Below are positions 43,823 through 54,950 of a stretch of 64,000 bases of DNA, piece by piece. This DNA is from Nephrocerus scutellatus (taxonomy: Eukaryota; Arthropoda; Insecta; Diptera; Pipunculidae), in the NCBI GenBank assembly GCA_947095585.1, contig OX352764.1, forward strand, positions 76,742,816-76,806,815, read 5' to 3'. Each line of letters starts with the position of its first letter. The stretch's first letter is position 1. Made by a program: the position numbers and the translations under genes. The notes under the pieces are model-generated. The model had not been told where the DNA came from. It did no database searches and saw only the letters and a program-made list of their open reading frames with translations.

Positions 43823-46590
43823 AGTATGTATAACAAAGTACCACTTTTATACGGCAGCGGAGGTGTGTATACAAACGGATGTCATAGTTACGTTCATTTG
43901 CTTCTGTCGGCTGCCGTTTGGTGCTGGTGGATGATGGTGGTGCGGACAGACTCACGTAACATACCCATGCGTCTGACTGTCTGATATTCTCAGTTGTGTT
44001 TGAGGAGGAGTCAGTGTAAAGGGCAGATATCATGATTTTGACATAATTGTACAGAAAACGTGGATGTTCTCTATTAAACGAGCATCGAGCCACAGTGGGT
44101 CAAGCATAGAGAAAGTCCTCTCAATAACAAAAAATCAAAATTTATATTTTCACTCAAATATCATAGATCCCTTTTCAAGAAACTTCCATAAATATCAGAA
44201 CATTCAAAGTATATTTTTGACCGATTCCATGTCTCAAAGTGTCACGTATTGTTCACTGGTCACATGGGCTGCAAATGACTAACTGGCTGAAATGGTCCCT
44301 GCCTTCGTGTCCTCCTACTTCAACACCTACTCATACCCTACCCATACTATTATTGGACATCGCAACATTGCAGGAAGGCATGATATCGCCGACCAACTAA
44401 ACACAATGTCAGCGCTATGCCCTGCGACAAATGTATTTTATGACATTGCATTTTGATTTATTGTCTAACATTTGGGACATGAGTATTCGCAATTGCCTCA
44501 GCACACAAGTTAGATACGCAATTGCCTGCACACACACACACACGCACATACAATTACGCTTACATGTGTCCAGAAATGTCCGCTATGATGGCTCCTTAAC
44601 TGCGGGAGTCGTCTTGTTTCTGGTTGATATAAATTGTAAAGTGACAGGGGACTGCACTGTGTGGGTTTTCTTTCTCTCATACTCCTCTGGACAAAGATGC
44701 ATGCAACTGAAAGAAGAACACTTTTCCATTTGCCCCTCTAGGATCCGATTTCTACAGTAGATGTCATCTTTTATGCAACCGACCGAGCATCTGTTGGCTT
44801 TGATTTTGTTGCTTGACTGAGCACTCAGCTTCGTGTCTTTAGCTGATGAAATGTTATTTGGTTTGCTGGATAGGATGGAAACGTGACACTCTGTACATGT
44901 GATTTGGCACTCACACATGTGTGTGTGTGTGTGTGAAGTAAATGTGTGTGATATTGATACTTTTGCACCCTGCGTCTGCCAGGATGACACCAAATTAGAG
45001 CCTGCCTGCTGGACATCAACAGACAGACAGACCGACCGACCTTCCCATCAAGGCTAGACCCATCATTTATCATGCTTTCAGAGCTGATGCATTGATGCAT
45101 CGGACGTGGATGGCATCATGACATGTCGCATTTCTCTATCCTCAATAAAATATCCGGACGCATGTCGTGTCACCGCACATGATGATGTATCTTTTGTATT
45201 GAACGATGACAACCGCATTCCAAGTTGAAATCTTATTCGTTAGCCCTTGTGTCTGTATGATGATCCTTGTGATGTGCAAACTTATGGACCGTTTCTCCTA
45301 TGCCTCTGTTCAAGTTGATTTATGTCTTTTCTGCTTACTCTATGTGTGCATGTGAGAGCATTTCAGGTGTATACTTGTACCTATGACTGCGACTTAATGA
45401 AAATTAATGATGACACTGAAGAATCGACAAATGGTCGGATGGTCACTCAGTGCGTGAAAAAATAATTGCGAGTGATTTTCTTTCTTTTTCACGCACATGA
45501 AATGAAGCATCTTTTTCGGGGATATTTCGACAGGGCCTTTGTTTTCACGCACTTGGCGCGCATCTATTAACGGATGATGAATTGCTTGTCGTGGGTCGTG
45601 GCTGGCAACAGCTAATAAATGGGTCGCTCTCTCTCACATTGAGATGGATTACTGTTTCGACACATTTAGGCTGTTCGGCTTTATGCGTTAGGTGCTCCTA
45701 TTCCATGCTTTTCTAAGATAAAGTGATTGTTGTACGTTGTGCGGACGCATTTTATTTTCATTAACGACTGACAACACAAATGGGCAACATGAGCTGATAT
45801 CATCAATCATATGAAATTATTTTCGGATAAAGTCTGTGGCCAGCTGGCCAAGTGGTTCAAAGTTTCAAAGGGACAGGAAAAACAAAAAACTCTAAACGCT
45901 GTGTGGTCAGAGGAAAACAACTGGAAGTTTAACCTTATGGATTGTTTATTAATGGGTTATTTATAGTCTAAAAGCTGTAATAACTAAGAAAAATCCGGGG
46001 AAACTAATTTTTAATTTTCTAAATTTTTAATTAAGCATTGGACATGACAAAAAAGAAAAAATTTAAAAAAATTTATATTTTAAAGTATAGGTACATGCAT
46101 ATTGTATCTATATTAGTCTTGACTTCCTTTCGGGTTTTCGCGGACATGTTTTTTCTTTTTTGGCTCTGCGGGGAACGTCCGTGATCGTTTTAACAAAATT
46201 GCGGGACTGTACTCTTTTTAGAACTTTTCAATTATGTTTCTACTTGGCACTTTACTTATAATTTAATCTAAAAATCTATCGTGGATCACTAATATTTAGT
46301 AAACGGACAGAACAAATAATTCAAAAAATAAAATTCGAAACGAACAGCGTCAACAGGATCAATGTGTCAGTGTATTGAATTTGCGCGCTCTAAATTTAAA
46401 TGTCCATAAGTAATTCGTAATTTGGATTAAAAATTTATGCAACGACTGAAAGTAAATAAATTTAAATTAAAAATATATACTGCGACGGAAAGTTTGTTTG
46501 CTCAAATTTTACACTTGGTTTGTTGATGTTGATACGTTTTGTAAATTTGCCGTTTTTCTGAGCTATTTTTTCTCGAATAGAAATATAATT
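43823..46590. other. No gene seen; two CA/TG microsatellites
   Basis: (CA)n lies at 44530-44552 and (TG)n at 44918-44934. The overlapping open frames at 43698-45100 on both strands show no domain. Confidence 0.5.
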
Positions 46591-46624
46591 CTTGCGGTTT
46601 TCCCACTGAGGATCAGTGGATTTG

Positions 46625-46712
46625 TGAGATCAGGTTCAATGATTTTAGCAGGAATTATATTGAAACTAGGGGGATATGGTTTATTACGAATTTTTCCAAT
46701 TTTACATCCGTT
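46625..46712 (+). pseudogene. nad4: Nuclear copy of mitochondrial nad4 fragment (NUMT)
   Basis: The frame reads SGSMILAGIILKLGGYGLL followed by RIFPIL. This is the very conserved quinone-channel helix region of NADH dehydrogenase subunit 4 (complex I, inner mitochondrial membrane); in flies the wording is SGSMILAGVLLKLGGYGLLRVFP. Only about 30 codons are convincing; flanking codons in the same open frame (46498-46752) do not fit nad4. A mitochondrial origin is inferred from this match. It ends about 65 bp upstream of the transposase-like pseudogene. Confidence 0.75.
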
Positions 46713-46776
46713 GACTATATTTATTCCATTTTTAAGTTTTGTTTCAAAATGAATAATGTGCTTGCAGTTGCAAATC

Positions 46777-48433
46777 ATGCCGACAAGGAAGTGCACCTTC
46801 AACGAAGATTTGAGGCAGAACAAGAAGTATACTTATTTTTAAAAAAGAAGGTAGCTGATGTATTTGCAATTGTACAATTGCAAAGGCAAACATGATGTCG
46901 AGAAACATCTAAAATCTACAAAGCATTGCACAAAATTAGGGGCGGTATCATCATCAACATATTTTTAGATTCGTTCATTGAAAAGAGATCGACTGCAGTC
47001 ATTTAATTCGCTAGACTGCACCACAAAATTAAACCAAAAATTGTACTTTGATTCAAAAATCTGCAAGAAACTGTCGTCTGCACGGACAAAAGGTACAGCG
47101 ATAATATCAAATTCAAATGGCATTGCCCTGTTTTCTGTATCACAGGTACTGTGCCATTTAAAAAATTCAAACGGATGCGAGCAACCGTTTAGCTCAAAAA
47201 ATGTTCCCTGTTCTGACAAGGTACTACGATTTTAAGAACGGTGGTACTAAATGTAAGATTTTAGATCTTGCTTTTGAAAAAATTAGACATCGGACACAAT
47301 CACATCCCCTTATTAAAGTAAATGTAAGAAGTGGATTCAGGTGATCCAATCTCAAACCTGTTGTTGTTTTGACGATCTTTAGCCCAATGTCCTGATAGGT
47401 ATTGGGGTCTTTTCGGTGCGTAGAACCGTAGACCACAACACCATTAATTCATCTAATTAGAATAGGAACTTTTGTTTTCTATCTGCTCTGCTTGCCATTA
47501 GCCTTTAGTTAATATAAGTACACTACGGAATTGAATAAGTTTATCTGTACTGTGAATGAGATTTTAATGTTTGGAGGGTTTCCTTTTGATTTCGTTTTAG
47601 CCCTAGAGTTGCTACAACAGCAACAACCACCTTTATTGTCGAAACACTTTCAAAATATAATTTATTACCGAAATTAATAAGTTTTTGTGCAGACAACTGC
47701 AACACTAATTTCGGTGGTCGACAGAGGAAGGGGCCATACAATGTATATTCGAAGTTAAAATCTTTGATCAACCAAAATATGATTGGTCTCGGATCTCCTC
47801 CACATGTACTTAATAATCTAATCTTCCATGGGAGTGACAGTCTACCAGCTGACGTCGATGTGAGTATTGTAAAAATATATAACTATTTCTCTATATACAC
47901 GATCAGAACAGAAAGACTTCAAGATTTTGTTGAATTTTGTTGGTGAATTAAATCTTTTTTTATGGAGCTTAATGAGTCTGGTCCACGAGAAAAAGTGAAA
48001 CAATTCAAAATTAATATTGATAGACTTTATAATGTGTCCGTTAAATATATTGAATCCTGGTTAACACCTTTTGAAGAATTTAAAGTTTTCTCATGGACGC
48101 AATTAAACGATAAGAATGTCATGTGGGAATAAATTGAGCCGTGTTTACTGTATATTCCAAAAAAGGTGTTTATATTGAGGATAGTAAATTATTCGATCAA
48201 TTTTGCAATTTAAAGTACTTTATGGATAAGCTTTCCCCCATGCAATGAACAAAATGTGTATGAAAAATGGACTAAAAATTTCAAAATTTGTACTTCCATA
48301 GAATTTAGTGGATTTATTAAGATCGCGGAGTTGTTTTTTCAATACCGAGTGATGTTTGAAGGGGATTTTTCTTGAATTAATTCGCAGTGGGCAAAATAAA
48401 GAAACAAATTGCTAACCGAAACAGTAAAAGCAA
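46777..48433 (+). pseudogene. hAT-like (ZBED/hAT-dimerisation type) transposase pseudogene
   Basis: Starts at ATGCCGACAAGG (MPTRKCTFNEDLR). Then comes a degenerate BED-type zinc finger (CNCKGKHDVEKHLKSTKHCTKLGAV), the block LDCTTKLNQKLYFDSKICKKLSSARTKG (47010-47095), GSDSLPADVD..IVKIYNYFSIYTIRTERLQDFVEFC (47845-47940), FKVFSWTQLND, and finally WTKNFKICTSIEFSGFIKIAELFF (48265-48340) and INSQWAK.RNKLLTETVK (48380-48430), which is the hAT dimerisation end. Conserved DNA-binding, core and dimerisation pieces are in order, but stops, shifts and a missing central core kill it. It is cut at its C-terminal end by the LOA-like element starting at 48436. Confidence 0.8.
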
Positions 48434-48780
48434 TAGGTTAGGTAAGGTTAGGTTGAAGTGGCCGTCAGTCAAGACCGACGCACTTAGACCATCAAGGTCC
48501 GTTGTGATACCACAAGGATCTAAACAATCCCACGCCTACTCGTTGAACCAGTTGGAGCTTCGTATGAAGCGCAATAGACTATTAATGTCAACTTGGTTTA
48601 GATCGTTGAGTCCTTGAAAAAGAACGCTGCCAGGTGGAGCTTCCGCCTATTCGAGAGGTCTGGGCACGTACAAAGTAGATCTAGAGTGGTTTCCTCCTCC
48701 TCCTCCTCATCCATGCAGCTTCTGCAGAAATCGTTGGAAAAGACTCTCAGTCTTTCTGCATGCTTGCCCATGAGACAGTG

Positions 48781-49650
48781 TCATGTTATGACACCTATAA
48801 TGGCACTAATGTGCAGTCTGTTTTGAGAGATCAAACACTTGAAGCGCTTCGGATCCAGCTTGGGCCAGATCTGCTTCGTTGCTATGCAAGCTGTACCGTT
48901 TGACCATCTATAATTAGTTTTTAATATAGCATCCCGTTTAAACATGAGTTTGCACGTAGCGATCGGCATGCCTAGTGAACCATATCCAGGCAATAGGGGT
49001 AGTGTTGTTCCATGTTTGGCGAGTTCATCGGACATACAGTTACTAGGAATGTCTCTATGCCCCGGCACCCAGTACAGATGAATGTTGAACTGCTCCGCCA
49101 TCTCCTCAAGAGATGATCGGCAGTTCCGGGCCAGTATTGAATTAGTGGAGACAGATTCCACGGACTTTAGCGCAGCCTGGCTATCCGCGAAAATGTTGAT
49201 ATCCTTAACAGATGTGGCATTACTCTTCAGCCAAGACAAGACTTTCTTAATAGCCATGATTTCCGCCTGGTAAACACTACAGTGATCAGGAAGACAAAAT
49301 GAGAGACTTAGATTTAGTCATTTTGAAAAGACACCTCCGCCAACCCCTTCATCAGTCTTTGACCCTTCTGTGTAGAAATGAATTCCTTTATTTGCCAAGA
49401 TACCTTCCTCCCAAGAAGACCTGGAGGGGATGGTAGCCTGGAAGTTTTTGTTAAAGTGGAGCTGCGTAATGGTATAGTCTAATTTGACAAGTGGAGTCCT
49501 GACTGAATTCAGGATAGAAGAGTGGCTCTGAGGCGAGTAGCCGTGCTTGCAGCCAGTTGTCTGCCGAAGATGTCGATTGGAACAAGGTTGAGCAGAATGT
49601 CCAGTGCAGCAGAGGGAGTTGTACGAAGCGCTCCGCTCACACAGAGACAA
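48781..49650 (-). pseudogene. LOA-like RNase H domain
   Basis: The RNase H that would remove RNA from the cDNA hybrid. HFYTEGSKTDEGVGGGVFSK (49318-49400) is the first strand, with Glu in place of the usual catalytic Asp of TDGS. After a shift, AIKKVLSWLKSN, FADSQAAL (catalytic Asp kept) and VYWVPGHRDIPSNCMSDELAKHG-like text (YWVPGHRD; His and Asp kept) follow in the frame 48781-49257. LDPKRFKCLISQNRLH leads toward the C-terminal knuckle. Confidence 0.9.
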
Positions 49651-49790
49651 GCTGATCTTTGGACTCTGTTTAGTTTGTCGCGATTGATCGCTTTATCTAA
49701 TGCAGTCAACCAAACAGCCACACGTATAGCAGAATGGGTCTGACTACTGCTGTGTACAACTAATGAGTAATATGCGGTTGGAGACCCCAT

Positions 49791-50660
49791 TTACTTCCTA
49801 TAGCTTTGCTTGCTTGAGAAGAATGCCACTGTGGCTTTTCGGAATCTTTCTTGCATGTTGGGCTTACAGCTCAGCTTCCTATCCATAATAAGACCAAGAT
49901 ATTTGGACTTATCGGAGAAAGTCAAGCTTGTGCCCTTGATGGACGGAGGTTTGACAAGTGGGATTTTGTACTTCCTCGTAAAGAGGACAAGTTCGGTTTT
50001 TTGGGGGTTTACCTCTAAACCGCAATGATCTGCCCAGCTTATTATCTTATTTAGAGCATTCTGCAGAAGTTCTTTCAAGGTGTGTGGGTGCTTTCCTGAG
50101 ACGGCTATGGCAACGTCGTCCGCATAGGCGATCACTCCGCATCCCTCCTCCCTCAGGCGAAACAGCAGCTCATTCACCGCCACGTTCCAAAAAAGTGGGG
50201 ACAGGACTCCTCCTTGCGGGGTGCCTCTGCTGACAAATCTTTTGGTATACGACAAACCAAGTTTTGAATTTATGATCCTACTTGTGAGTAGAAGATCAAT
50301 CAGTTCACCCAGTGAGTCGTTCACCCCCAAATTCGACAGCGCATCCGTGATCGCAGATGTTTTGATGTTGTTAAAAGCGCCCTCTATGTTCAGGAAAACC
50401 ACCATTGAGTTTTCCTTATGATGAAGGGAGTTTTCAATGGAACGTAGGTACTAGCGTATGCAGAGCTGTTTCTACAGATTTGCCCTTGCAGTACGCGTGT
50501 TGATCGACGGACAGAAGTCTTTTGTCAATACTAGTACGAATGTGGATTTCGATCAGTCTTTCTAATGTTTTTAAAAGAATGACGAAAGGCTAATGGGTCT
50601 AAGATCTTTTGGACTGACGTGGGAACATTTACCTGCTTTTGAAATGAAGACCACTTTCAC
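49791..50660 (-). pseudogene. LOA-like reverse transcriptase
   Basis: The upstream part (50420-50650, shifted frames) reads FISKAGK, SPKDLRPISLSSF, RLLSVDQHAYCKGKS. The 204-codon frame (49791-50405) has LNIEGAF at residues 5-11, GTPQGGVLSPL at 61-71, YADD at 94-97 and NPQKTELVLF. Motif A normally carries Asp (LDIEGAF); here it is Asn, so even this best-preserved part would be inactive. The reading frame breaks near 49800, and RT text resumes in the next frame (VAVWLTALDKAINRDKLNRVQRSACL). Confidence 0.9.
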
Positions 50661-50774
50661 CTAAACCCTATTTAAACGTACACTCGGATCTTACTATTCC
50701 CCCTTAGCACTAATGAACTTGACAACAAGGTCAAGTTACTCACCTGTTATTTTAATAAAGCGCTTTCTTGTTCA
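50661..50774. other. Spacer between two head-to-head LOA-like LINEs
   Basis: Roughly 110 bp separates the 5'-truncated ends of the minus-strand copy (ending 50660) and the plus-strand copy (starting about 50775). I see no recognisable sequence in it. Confidence 0.5.
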
Positions 50775-51599
50775 TGCCCTCTCATTTTTCCAAGACATAA
50801 GAGGAGACCACATAAGTTGACCTCGAGGCTGGGGCATTTTAGGAACAGCTGCAGGAAGATATTTAACGTAGCCAATGCAACTAGATTTGAAACTGACTGG
50901 GAACAGCCAAGTGCTCTTCTTGAAGACTATCTTGTGGTAAATAAGAGGAATCTTCTGAGGTGTCTAGGCTAAGAAAAATCTTCAGAACCAATCCAATAAT
51001 GCCGAGCTGCCCGGAAAAACAGATGGCTCGGTGACTACCTCAAGCGGGGAATCGCTCAATCTACTCTTAGATACCCACTTCACGGGCAGCTCCCGTGTGC
51101 TACGTAAAGTCAGCCTTGATAGGGCAGAAACTCTTACAACTATATCCAATGATCTCATAAATAAGGATAAACTGCTTTTGGCGCTACAAAGCTTCAAACC
51201 ATACAAATCTGCAGGACCTGACGGCATAATTCCAGCCGAGCTGCTAAGGACTTCGGATATTATCCTTACTTTGCTAGGGTTGCCTCAATCTGGTTCATAT
51301 TCCAGTTTTATGGAGAGAATTGTTTTTTTTAATAACCCAAGCCGGCAAATGCTCGCATGTTAGTCCAAATATCTACATAAGCACGCATTGACAAAAAACT
51401 TCTGCCAGGTCAGCAAGCGCTTTGTAAAAGCAAGTCTGTAGAAGCAGATCTGCACACACTGGTAAGATCTATTGAACATTCCCTTCACCACAAGGAGTAT
51501 ACAATGGTGGTATTCCTAGATAATAGTGAAGGCGCTTTTAACAACGTTGAAATATCTGGGATTACGGATGTACTTTCGACTTTGAGGGGGGACGAAGCG

Positions 51600-51700
51600 A
51601 ATTGATTAATCTTCTGCTTACAATTCGGCGCAAAAGCAACGTCATCCGCATAAAGAGTGTGTGCAGAAAGAGTTTGTAAAGCCAGTCTTTTCATGCAAAA
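51600..51700 (-). other. Opposite-strand YADD segment inside LOA copy 2
   Basis: Within the plus-strand copy, the minus strand reads ALQTLSAHTLYADDVAFAPN. The block GCAACGTCATCCGCATA matches GCAACGTCGTCCGCATA at 50109 in the minus-strand copy, so this looks like the palm active-site segment in reversed orientation. It is either a small inversion or a fragment from another copy. Confidence 0.6.
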
Positions 51701-51716
51701 AAGCCCTTAGTAGCAG

Positions 51717-52415
51717 ATGGGGGGTCTTCAACCCTGTATAACTCATTGTCTATATACAGCGGTATTAAGACCTACTGTTCTATACGGCTGTGTATGGTGG
51801 TCTGCCTTAGATAAGAAAGTAAACCTTGAAAAATTAAGCAAAGTCCAAAGATCAGCTATTCTATATATGAGCGGAGCACTTCGTACAACCCCCTACGCTG
51901 CACTGGACATTCTGTTTGACCTTACACCACTCGACATTTTCAGCAGACAAGTAGCTGCTAGTTCGGCTATTCGCCTTAATGCTATCTCTCAGTGGACTAG
52001 AAATGAAAACGGTCATTACTCTACCCTGAATTTAGTCAGCATCCCAGACAACATAGACTACACCATTCCGCAACTCCATTTCAACAAAAACTTCCAGGTC
52101 ACCTTCCCCTCCAGGTCATTCTGGGAAGAAGACGCTCACTTGGAAGATGAACATATTCATTTTTACACAGACGTGTCAAAAACTGATGAGGGAGTCGGCG
52201 GAGGTGTTTTCTCAAAAAAGCCAAATCTTAAAATCTCTTTTCGTCTTCCTAATCACTGTAGTGATTTCCAGGCTGAACTTATGGTGATCATTGAAGCGTT
52301 GTCTTGGCTGAAGAGAAACGTCATTTCCGATAAGGATATCCTTATATTATCGGACAGCCAAGCTGCACTGCAATCCCTGGAATCAATCACTACAAATTCA
52401 ATTCTAACCCACTGA
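51717..52415 (+). pseudogene. LOA-like RT thumb plus RNase H, partial
   Basis: A 232-codon open frame. It has LYGCVWWSALDKKVNLEKLSKVQRS (thumb) in its first 50 residues, GALRTTPYAALDILFDLTPLD, FNKNFQVTFPSRSFWEE, HFYTDVSKTDEGVGGGVFSK (first RNase H Asp kept), FQAELMVIIEALSWL (catalytic Glu) and LSDSQAALQSLESI (second Asp). A stop then follows, and the His-containing VPGH motif is cut away about 20 codons later. It is better preserved than the minus-strand copy in this region. Confidence 0.9.
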
Positions 52416-52481
52416 CGGTCATATCTCATGGAGATGGCGGAGCAGTTCAATATCCCCCAGTGTTGGGTGCCGGGGCGCAGT

Positions 52482-54418
52482 TGGTTGGTTTTTTTTTATA
52501 AAATGAATGTGAATTTCATTTTTTCTATTTTGCTATTTTCAAAGAAAACATCTATTACCTTACCCCATATCAGATGCACTGTACTAATGTAGATCCAACT
52601 GAGACAAATGCAACTTCTAATTTGAACTGCTTTGAAACGTAGTTTTTGCGAGAATGTGTTTCCTACACAAAGACAAATTTTTAGTGACACAAATCGCTGT
52701 AAAATGATAGGAGTATTAGAAGGCTTTAATTTGATTAAACTGAAGAAGCATTAGACGTAATAGGAAAAAGATAAAAAAGCTCTATAACCTTAACCTTTTG
52801 ATTTTATTACAAATACTGTTTACAGACTAAGAACTTACTTAGCTATTATCCACTTAAACAAACAAAATAATTAACAGCAAATATTTCTTTGCTTACATAA
52901 TATAACAATATGTGAACAAGATTAAAAAATACACTCGGCTTTTGTTCACAGTCAGATCCTAATGCAATACCCATCAGAACACAATTTAGTTATAATTTTG
53001 GCAACCACCAATTCATAGAGCGACTGTCAATACCTATTGTTACACCTTCAAATAACCTTTAGAACGACAAAATGCAAACACAAAAATCATCAGTTTATTC
53101 AAAACATTTCCCAGTCCTGTTTACCTGATACCAATCTATGTGATACGAAAATACAAACACATCCTTAACCCTGCTGCAAATGCAATCGTAAATTTGCAAC
53201 GTAAACTGTCAGCGAAACATAAAATATTCTAATCTAAAGTGGTGCCATAAACCAACATGAATGCGCTTACGCTCGTGATGACATCAACAGCAGACAGCGC
53301 TGACTACTTTGGCGGCATCATATGTGCCACTGTCACATGTCGTGGTAGTAGCAGCCAGTAGGTGGTGGGTAGACCATGTCAGTGGAGCTTCTGAGTCCCG
53401 CATCATATGAGCCAACTACAGTGGATTTAAATTTTTGGAGCTCCGCGCAACGCGTGCACAAAAAACGACACATCCGCGATGACATGGACACCCATATGCA
53501 GAATGTAATGTATGGCAGGACAAATAATACATCTATCGCACTCGTACATACATAGGTGTATAGTATAGTATTTTCGCATAGTCAGTGTAGTTAAGAGAGA
53601 TAAGTCTTGTGTGTAGATATGTAACGCAGTCTACAAGTCATGGGAAAAACGAACGTCACACAGCTCTGTAGACAGCCAGGCAGCCAGCATCATAGTGTCA
53701 TCTATTTCCCTGGGCTGCCGACAGCCCAGTTTATCCCGTTTCACCCGACCAATGTTCAGTGCTACATAATATATTTATGCAAATTGACATTTGCACGCCC
53801 TAGAGTTGTCTTTGGTTTTTCTGGCATGTTGACAGAATGTCAGAAGCTCGGACGACGGGATGAGCTGTGGAAATGGTTAAATGGAGAAATAATATATTCC
53901 ATTGGCCTTCCGAGTTTTATCTGCTCTTGCTGTAGTTTGGAGATGTTTCACAACAGTGGCACACCGGCTATGTCATATGATGATCAAAATGAAAGGGTTG
54001 GTGATTGGGGGGTGGTTGGCATAAACCTGTAAAATTTCCCCATAGAAATGGAGGCAAGTTGTGGCATTTTCCAAATATTATATTTGTGTGCTCTTTTTTT
54101 ATAATATACGGTATAAGTCAGAATACATTTTTTACTGCCTGTGTTTTCTGTTTTCCCAATAGACTGTCTGTCTCCGACTTCCTTAATTTAATGAAATTTT
54201 TTATATTATATTAATTGTTCATTATTATCTATCTTATCTCTTAACACTGTAACGTTTTTTTGCTAGGGTTACGCTCATTACGTCATTGTGGAATTACAAA
54301 GTGAAAAGATGTGTTGTTCATATGTGCTTTTTATTTATTTCTTTTTTGTCTTCTTCTTTCATATATCATTCGTTAACAACGGTGAAATAAAATTACTAAG
54401 TATACTTAATTAGCAATG
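52482..54418. other. No gene seen
   Basis: The 130-codon plus frame at 53640-54032 has no recognisable domain or signal and I do not call it. No shared repeat found. Confidence 0.5.
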
Positions 54419-54950
54419 TAAAATAGTATATTACATAACGAGCGAGAAAAGTGGACGATAAGCACTTTTCAGCGAGAAATGTACGATATTTTTCACACGA
54501 CCAAAATAATTTCTCTGCTAAACTGCTCATGCAGGCGCCGTGGCTCAGTGGAAATGCGCGTGGTAACACTAAAAGTATTTTTCACTGTGTCCCACTTCTC
54601 GCGAATGAGTGACAAACGCTACAAGAGAGAATTCGCCGTTCGGAGCCGGCCTACAATTGTAGGTCCCTTCCATTTGTGTCAAAAAACATAAATGCGCAAC
54701 ACAAATGGTCGCGAGAAGCTAGGCATTGGACCGCCATGGTCTGTTGCCCCGAATATTAACAAACTGCTCATGCGCAATGCAAAACTACTGTGGGAATGTG
54801 TGTACGCTGAGATGGAGTAAAATAAATAAAAAAAGTATTTTATATGTTAACACACTAGTGTGGGTAATACCTATCTAATGAGGGTAGGTCATAGCGTAGG
54901 AAACAGTCACTTTCGTCTATGGTCGTGTGAAAAGATATATAAATATGTAA
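54419..54950. mobile_element. MITE-like element, copy 2, containing a SINE
   Basis: Same family as 355-905. Left end ATAGTATATTAC then AACGAGCGAGAAAAGTGG; right end GAAACAGTCACTTTCGTCTATGG, GTCGTGTGAAAAGATATA. TATTTTTCACACGACCA at 54487 is the inverse of ATGGTCGTGTGAAAA near 54924, which gives better inverted ends than in copy 1. A SINE with target duplications splits it at 54533-54760; without it the element would be about 290 bp. Non-coding. Confidence 0.7.
54533..54760 (+). mobile_element. SINE with perfect 13-bp target duplication, B box deleted
   Basis: Flanked by AAACTGCTCATGC at 54520-54532 and at 54761-54773. It starts with GGCGCCGTGGCTCAGTGG (A box) but jumps from GCGCGTGG to TAACACTAAAAG, so the GGTTCGANTCC B box is gone. 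The body has TTCTCGCGAATGAGTGAC, TTCGCCGTTCGGAGCCGG and CAAATGGTCGCGAGAAGC, ending GAATATTAAC. The duplication length is that expected from LINE-type target-primed integration. Confidence 0.95.

Larger units (their letters stand above)
48436..50660 (-). mobile_element. LOA-like LINE copy 1 (minus), RT to 3' end
   Basis: Minus-strand LINE with RT, RNase H and a C-terminal Cys/His region. The 3' end is TAACCTTACCTAACCTAT-like (plus strand ATAGGTTAGGTAAGGTTAGG at 48436), a frequent end in RNase H-type LINEs of flies. A Cys-rich knuckle can be read near 48640-48730 (CRSCMDEEEEETTLDLLCTCPDL). The 5' end is truncated at about 50660, at the start of RT (VKVVFISKAGK). The order RT, RNase H, knuckle fits LOA or a related clade. 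Confidence 0.85.
50775..52481 (+). mobile_element. LOA-like LINE copy 2 (plus), truncated at both ends
   Basis: Plus-strand copy of the same family as 48436-50660. It starts in the pre-RT linker (RHKRRPHKLTSRLGHFRN, FNVANATRFETDW), runs through the RT fingers (SFKPYKSAGPDGIIPAELL, 51190-51245) and motif A (VVFLDNSEGAFNNVE, 51500-51550), then skips the palm, resumes at LYTAVLRPTVLYGCVWW, and ends inside RNase H at VPG (52478). Beyond this is unrelated T-rich sequence. The missing 3' end is unusual for a LINE and indicates later deletion. Confidence 0.85.

Noticed and set aside
48436..48456. GGTTAGGTAAGGTTAGG resembling an insect TTAGG telomere repeat
   Set aside because: It is only two to three irregular units and sits exactly at the 3' end of an RNase H-type LINE, where such sequence is common; flies also generally lack TTAGG telomeres.
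53640..54032. 130-codon plus-strand frame as a gene
   Set aside because: No domain, no related frame in the window, and composition like surrounding non-coding DNA.
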